From positions 1,860,001 to 1,924,000 of the forward strand of contig NZ_CP019070.1 in assembly GCF_001956695.1 (NCBI RefSeq): a stretch of DNA of 64,000 nucleotides, written 5' to 3'. Both the position numbers and the translations under genes were made by a program. Shown one piece after another: positions 60,125-64,000 of this stretch. A model generated the notes under the pieces. That model did no database searches. It saw only the letters and a program-made list of their open reading frames with translations, and was not told the origin of the DNA. Every line of letters begins with the position of its first letter. Within the stretch, counting starts at the first letter, position 1. This DNA is from Poseidonibacter parvus. GTDB lineage: Bacteria; Campylobacterota; Campylobacteria; Campylobacterales; Arcobacteraceae.

Positions 60125-62771
60125 TTGTTTCCTTTTTTAATTTTATTATAAAGTTTACACCTCTATATGAAATATCATCTATTAATGTATCTTTGTTATT
60201 AAGTGTAATTGTACCATTAACTTTTTCAAGAATAGTTTTAGCCATATATAATCCTAAGCCTGTACCATCTTCTTTCTCTTTTGTTGTAAAATAAGCTTCA
60301 AAAATTTTATCTTTAATTTCATCGCTTATTCCACCTGCAAAGTCAAGAATACTAATAATTAGTTCATCATTTTCTTCTTTACAACTTATCTCAATTCTTT
60401 TTATATCACAATCATTCATAAGTATTGCATCTCTTGAATTATTTATTACATTGATAATTACCTGCATAATTTCATTTTCATAACCTAATGTAAGTTCTTC
60501 TTTAAAACTATCTTGCATTTCTAGTTTTATAAATATTCCTTGATAATTATAAATCTTTTCAATTAAATTAATTGATTTTTTTATCATTGATGAAACTTTA
60601 TATTCATTTTTAACATTGTTCTTAAAAAAGTTTCTAAAATCTTCCATTGTAGTAGACATTAATTCGATTTGTTTTTTAATAGCAATATTATCTTTTTTTA
60701 ATTCTTCTTCTGTGTTCTCACCAATTAATAATCTTAACTCAGCTGAAGAGTTAATCATACTTATAGCATTTAAAGGTTGTTTCCATTGATGAATAATCAT
60801 AGAAATCATTTCTCCAATTGCTGCCATTTTATTATTTTGAACTAACTGTGCATCTTTTTGTCTATTTTTTGCAACAACTTTTGATATTCTAATTTCTAAA
60901 TCTTCATTAATCTCTATTAATTCTTTTGTCTTCTCTTTAACACTTTCTTCTAAATGTTCATTTAATTGAGTTTGTTCACTTATTAGTTTACTAATTTTAG
61001 AAGCCATTTCATTAAATGATTTTTCCAAATTACCAATTTCATCATTACTTTCATTATTGATTCGATAATCAAACTCGTTGTTTGCAAACTTTTTTGTTCC
61101 AATAAGAAGGTTTTCAATCTTTGAAGAAATATAATCTGACATCAATATAGCAATTACAATAACTATTGCAATCATTATTAAACTAATAAAAGTTAATTCT
61201 TTAATTATATTTTTAATATAACTACTAATTTCATATTTATTATCATCGACTATTTCTTTTACAATATTATTTTGAGTTTTCAAGATTTTTGTTATATTTT
61301 CTCTAGTTTTATTTGCAGCAAAATGGAATTCATCAACATTAGCACCAATTGTTACAAAACCAAAACCTCTTTTAGAATCTTTAAACTTACCTGTTTTATA
61401 TGAAATTGGAGCAGCAGTTACTAACTTCCATACTCCACTCCAAAAAATTATGAAAGAACCATGTCCTCCATCTTTTGTAAGTTCCATCCAACCATTACAT
61501 TGTGGTGCAAAATTTAAATATCTACAATCTAATGAAACTTCACCTTTTTCTAAAAGCTGTTTAATATTTGGTTTTTTTGATAAGGATTGCTCTTTGAAAA
61601 CAGGATAAGTTAATAAAAAATCATTTAAATCTTTTTTACCTGATTTTAAAAAATCATCTTTTAAATCCTTACTAATCCAAGGGGCAATACGTTTTCCAGT
61701 TTTCTTATTAAACCCAGATATAAAATAATCCCTTGGATGAGAGATATTACGGCCTAAATAATCCCACATAAAAGCATAATTACCTTCTCCTGCATTTATA
61801 ATTTGCGATTTTGAATAAATACCAATAGGATTTAAATTATCAGTATATTCCATTATATGCCTATGATTTAAAGCCATTGACAAATAACCAATTTTAATCT
61901 CGTTTTTAAATACAGGTGTAATAAATCGTACTATACCTTCAAATCTTTTTCCATTTGGATTCTCTAATCCTGAATATGCACTACTTTTTGCATCAAATTC
62001 TATATTGGCTTTTTTAGCTTTTTCTTTTGTAAATGTACCTATTATTTTTGAACCTATATATTCACCAATAACATCAGAAACAAATATCTCACCTTCTTCT
62101 AAATATTGTATTTTTTTAAAGTAATTTTCTGAATTTATATAAGTATTTTCTTTTAATGAGACATCTAATTTTTTTTGATTTAATGATGAAACTTTATTAA
62201 TTTCAATTCCTTCTAAATTGAAAAAAGATATTTCTTTATAAATAGGTATTAATTTTGTTTTTACTAAAGATTCCGGGTTGTAGTTAAAATCTGTTTTATT
62301 ATCACTTAATATTTTAGGAGTAAAATTATTATTAGGTATTTTATTATCTATATACCATTTTTGTTTTTTATCATTATAATTATACTTATCATGAACTACT
62401 ATTTCTTTTTCTTTGCTATTATAAAATTCTTTTAATGTCTTATCTGTAATATCAAGTTTTGATAAAAATAAAATATCAGAATCTCTTTGTTTTAAAAATT
62501 CTGATACTCTATTTGCAATTTCTAAAGTAAGTCTTTCAAGTGATTCTTGAGATTTTTTATTTAAATTAGTAATACTATCGTTAATAGATTCATTTGCAGT
62601 ATTAAGGATAATCTCTTTACTTTTATTAGATAAATAAGTAGTGCTCTTATTCATATATTCATTTAAATTTTTAATACTTATATAAGAAATGTAAGTCATC
62701 ACTAATAAAGGAAGTATTTTAATTATTATAAATAATAAAATTAGTTTTATTTTAATTGTTAATTTACTCAT
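60117..62771 (-). CDS. Cache-domain sensor histidine kinase
   Basis: An 884-residue membrane kinase. One helix lies at about 8-28. A very large periplasmic region to about 505 has Cache-type features (FRNLSHPRDYF-like GRNISHPRDYFISG, SGVWKLVTAAPISYKTG). A second helix at about 515-540 leads to a HAMP segment and coiled coil. The phospho-accepting H661 is in IIHQWKQPLNAIS, the N-box is NVINNSRDAI and the ATP lid DFAGGISDEIKDKIFEAYF with GTGLGLYMAK. It probably senses a small ligand. No response regulator is adjacent; yajQ follows with an 8-base overlap. Confidence 0.9.
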   Translation of the reverse strand: MSKLTIKIKLILLFIIIKILPLLVMTYISYISIKNLNEYMNKSTTYLSNKSKEIILNTANESINDSITNLNKKSQESLERLTLEIANRVSEFLKQRDSDILFLSKLDITDKTLKEFYNSKEKEIVVHDKYNYNDKKQKWYIDNKIPNNNFTPKILSDNKTDFNYNPESLVKTKLIPIYKEISFFNLEGIEINKVSSLNQKKLDVSLKENTYINSENYFKKIQYLEEGEIFVSDVIGEYIGSKIIGTFTKEKAKKANIEFDAKSSAYSGLENPNGKRFEGIVRFITPVFKNEIKIGYLSMALNHRHIMEYTDNLNPIGIYSKSQIINAGEGNYAFMWDYLGRNISHPRDYFISGFNKKTGKRIAPWISKDLKDDFLKSGKKDLNDFLLTYPVFKEQSLSKKPNIKQLLEKGEVSLDCRYLNFAPQCNGWMELTKDGGHGSFIIFWSGVWKLVTAAPISYKTGKFKDSKRGFGFVTIGANVDEFHFAANKTRENITKILKTQNNIVKEIVDDNKYEISSYIKNIIKELTFISLIMIAIVIVIAILMSDYISSKIENLLIGTKKFANNEFDYRINNESNDEIGNLEKSFNEMASKISKLISEQTQLNEHLEESVKEKTKELIEINEDLEIRISKVVAKNRQKDAQLVQNNKMAAIGEMISMIIHQWKQPLNAISMINSSAELRLLIGENTEEELKKDNIAIKKQIELMSTTMEDFRNFFKNNVKNEYKVSSMIKKSINLIEKIYNYQGIFIKLEMQDSFKEELTLGYENEIMQVIINVINNSRDAILMNDCDIKRIEISCKEENDELIISILDFAGGISDEIKDKIFEAYFTTKEKEDGTGLGLYMAKTILEKVNGTITLNNKDTLIDDISYRGVNFIIKLKKETNG

Positions 62772-62809
62772 TAAAAATTATAACAGATAAATTTTAAATA
62801 ACAAAATGA

Positions 62810-62839
62810 AGCTAGCTAAAATAAGAATTTTAGCTAGTT
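62810..62839 (-). terminator. Terminator hairpin after the uracil/xanthine permease gene
   Basis: CTAGCTAAAAT and ATTTTAGCTAG form a perfect 11-bp stem with an AAGA loop, in the 81-base gap between the permease stop and the kinase start. On the minus strand it is followed by a T-rich stretch. Confidence 0.6.
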
Positions 62840-62852
62840 AATAATTGAAGTT

Positions 62853-64000
62853 TTATTCTTTTACAGCTTGTGGTAGTATTAGATTTAATAAAATTCCAAC
62901 AATTGCACCAAGTCCAATTCCAGAAAAAGGTACTCCACCAAAGTTAAATGTCATTCCACCAATTGAAAATACTAAAATCATAGAAACAATAATCATATTT
63001 CTAGGACAAGTAAAATCAGTATTTGCTTTGATAAGTGTTGCTATACCTAAAGTTGCGATAATACCAAATAACAATAACATAATTCCACCCATTACAGGAG
63101 TTGGAATTGTTGATAATAAAGCACCAATTTTTCCTACAAAAGCTAAGGCAATTGCAAAAATTGCAGCCCAAGTCATAATTGCAGGATTATATGCTTTTGT
63201 AATAGTAACAGCACCTGTTACTTCAGAATAAGTAGTATTAGGAGGACCACCAAATAAAGCAGCTACTGAAGTAGCAAGACCATCACCTAATAATGTATTT
63301 TTTAAACCTGGCTTTTTTAAATAATCTTCTTTAGTAACATTTGAAATTGCTAACATATCACCAATATGTTCAATTGCAGGGGCAATTGCAATTGGCAAAA
63401 TAAAAATTATTGCTTGCCAGTTAAATTCAGGTGTAGTAAAATTAGGAATACTGAACCAAGCAGCTTGACCAACTGATGTAAAGTCAACTATTCCATAAAT
63501 TAAAGCAAGAATATATCCAATTATAATACCAGCTAATATAGGAATTAACTTAAACATTCCCTTACCTAATAAAGAGAAAAACACAGTTACAAGTAAGGCT
63601 ATCATTGAGATAACAATTGCAGTTTCAAACGGTACTAACACAATTGACCCATCACCTGTTTTTCCCATTGCCAAATTAACTGCAACAGGTGAAAGAATTA
63701 AACCAATTGACATAATAACAGGTCCAACTACAACTGCTGGTAATAATTTGTGAATAAAATTATCTCCTTTTAATCTAATAAGCATACTTAAAACTACATA
63801 CAATAACCCAGCAGCTACAAGCCCAGACATAGTTGCTGCAATTCCCCATGTTTGAACACCATAAGAAATTGGAGCTATAAAAGCAAATGAAGAAGCTAAA
63901 AATATTGGAGGTACCGCACCTCTATTTACAAATTGGAAAACTAAAGTTCCAATTCCTGCTGTAAAAAGTGCAACACTTGGATCAAGTCCTGTTAAAATTG
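62853..64000 (-). CDS. Uracil-xanthine permease (NCS2 family), 5' end outside the window
   Basis: An inner-membrane nucleobase transporter. The frame stays open from the stop to the right edge with no plausible start inside, so the gene continues past 64000. The first visible residues (ILTGLDPSVALFTAGIGTL) and FLASSFAFIAPI are the N-terminal part of UraA/XanP proteins. Later come FGGPPNTTYSEVTGAV, the substrate-site NTTYSEN-like motif, and TPVMGGIMLLLFG. It imports uracil or a purine base with protons. An internal Met at 63830 is not the start. Confidence 0.9.
   Translation of the reverse strand, partial: ILTGLDPSVALFTAGIGTLVFQFVNRGAVPPIFLASSFAFIAPISYGVQTWGIAATMSGLVAAGLLYVVLSMLIRLKGDNFIHKLLPAVVVGPVIMSIGLILSPVAVNLAMGKTGDGSIVLVPFETAIVISMIALLVTVFFSLLGKGMFKLIPILAGIIIGYILALIYGIVDFTSVGQAAWFSIPNFTTPEFNWQAIIFILPIAIAPAIEHIGDMLAISNVTKEDYLKKPGLKNTLLGDGLATSVAALFGGPPNTTYSEVTGAVTITKAYNPAIMTWAAIFAIALAFVGKIGALLSTIPTPVMGGIMLLLFGIIATLGIATLIKANTDFTCPRNMIIVSMILVFSIGGMTFNFGGVPFSGIGLGAIVGILLNLILPQAVKE

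Noticed and set aside
62845-63231. 128-codon plus-strand frame at the right end
   Set aside because: It is antisense to the uracil/xanthine permease and has no independent support.

Overview
The window is AT-rich, densely coded bacterial DNA from the Campylobacterota, most likely an Arcobacter-type organism (Arcobacteraceae). The basis is gene content and order: an OorDABC 2-oxoglutarate:acceptor oxidoreductase in D-A-B-C order, desulforubrerythrins beside a Fur/PerR regulator, the block msbA-pyrD-M16 peptidase-dapA-SDR-pgsA-rseP, the block rny-FTHF ligase-TlpA-ftsY, and histidine kinases with the HQWKQPLN H-box common in this phylum. Family and synteny statements are from recall, not a search. 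I see no tRNA, rRNA, CRISPR array, insertion sequence or prophage.

Layout. 1-3400: end of a possible solute-binding protein, a YgjP-like metallopeptidase, aspartate aminotransferase, a CDF metal exporter and a periplasmic rhodanese. 3461-12809: the most unusual region, a four-gene operon with (i) an MBL-fold (class II cyclic-nucleotide phosphodiesterase-like)-GAF-HD-GYP fusion, (ii) a CHASE2-adenylate cyclase, (iii) a TPR plus outer-membrane-barrel protein resembling Slam/DUF560 translocons, and (iv) a 1069-residue secreted protein with a FecR domain, a stalk of about 525 residues built from 111-bp repeats, and two tandem C-terminal TbpB-like barrel domains. I read this as a candidate type XI (Slam-like) secretion pair under nucleotide second-messenger control. 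12900-18200: ABC-F ATPase, YqeY, diguanylate cyclase, a TIGR02757 protein and an SDR enzyme. 18188-27654: a lipoprotein, an OppC-like permease, rsmD, rny, FTHF cyclo-ligase, TlpA-type thioredoxin, ftsY, a YqiA-like esterase, an LpxR-like protein, a TonB-C-like protein, an RNase HI and a DUF4395 protein.

27786-45129: radA, a thioesterase, ybeY, a Ca/Na antiporter, perR/fur divergent from two desulforubrerythrins across a region with two matching dyads, a secreted nuclease whose start lies in a strong hairpin, murJ, msbA, pyrD, an M16 peptidase, dapA, an enoyl-ACP-reductase-like SDR, pgsA, rseP, yggS, a LUD protein and a tautomerase. 45202-64000: a DUF711 protein; an operon of methyltransferase, YkgJ, TPR lipoprotein and trpC; oorDABC; rpe-trpF-exonuclease-HD hydrolase; pldA; a two-component system in one operon with a NUDT14-like hydrolase and a cytochrome c; a Cache-domain kinase with yajQ; and a uracil/xanthine permease cut by the window end.

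Many convergent gene pairs end in perfect inverted repeats that overlap a stop codon and probably act as two-way terminators. Start codons other than ATG (TTG, GTG) are frequent and are noted where a Shine-Dalgarno sequence decides them.
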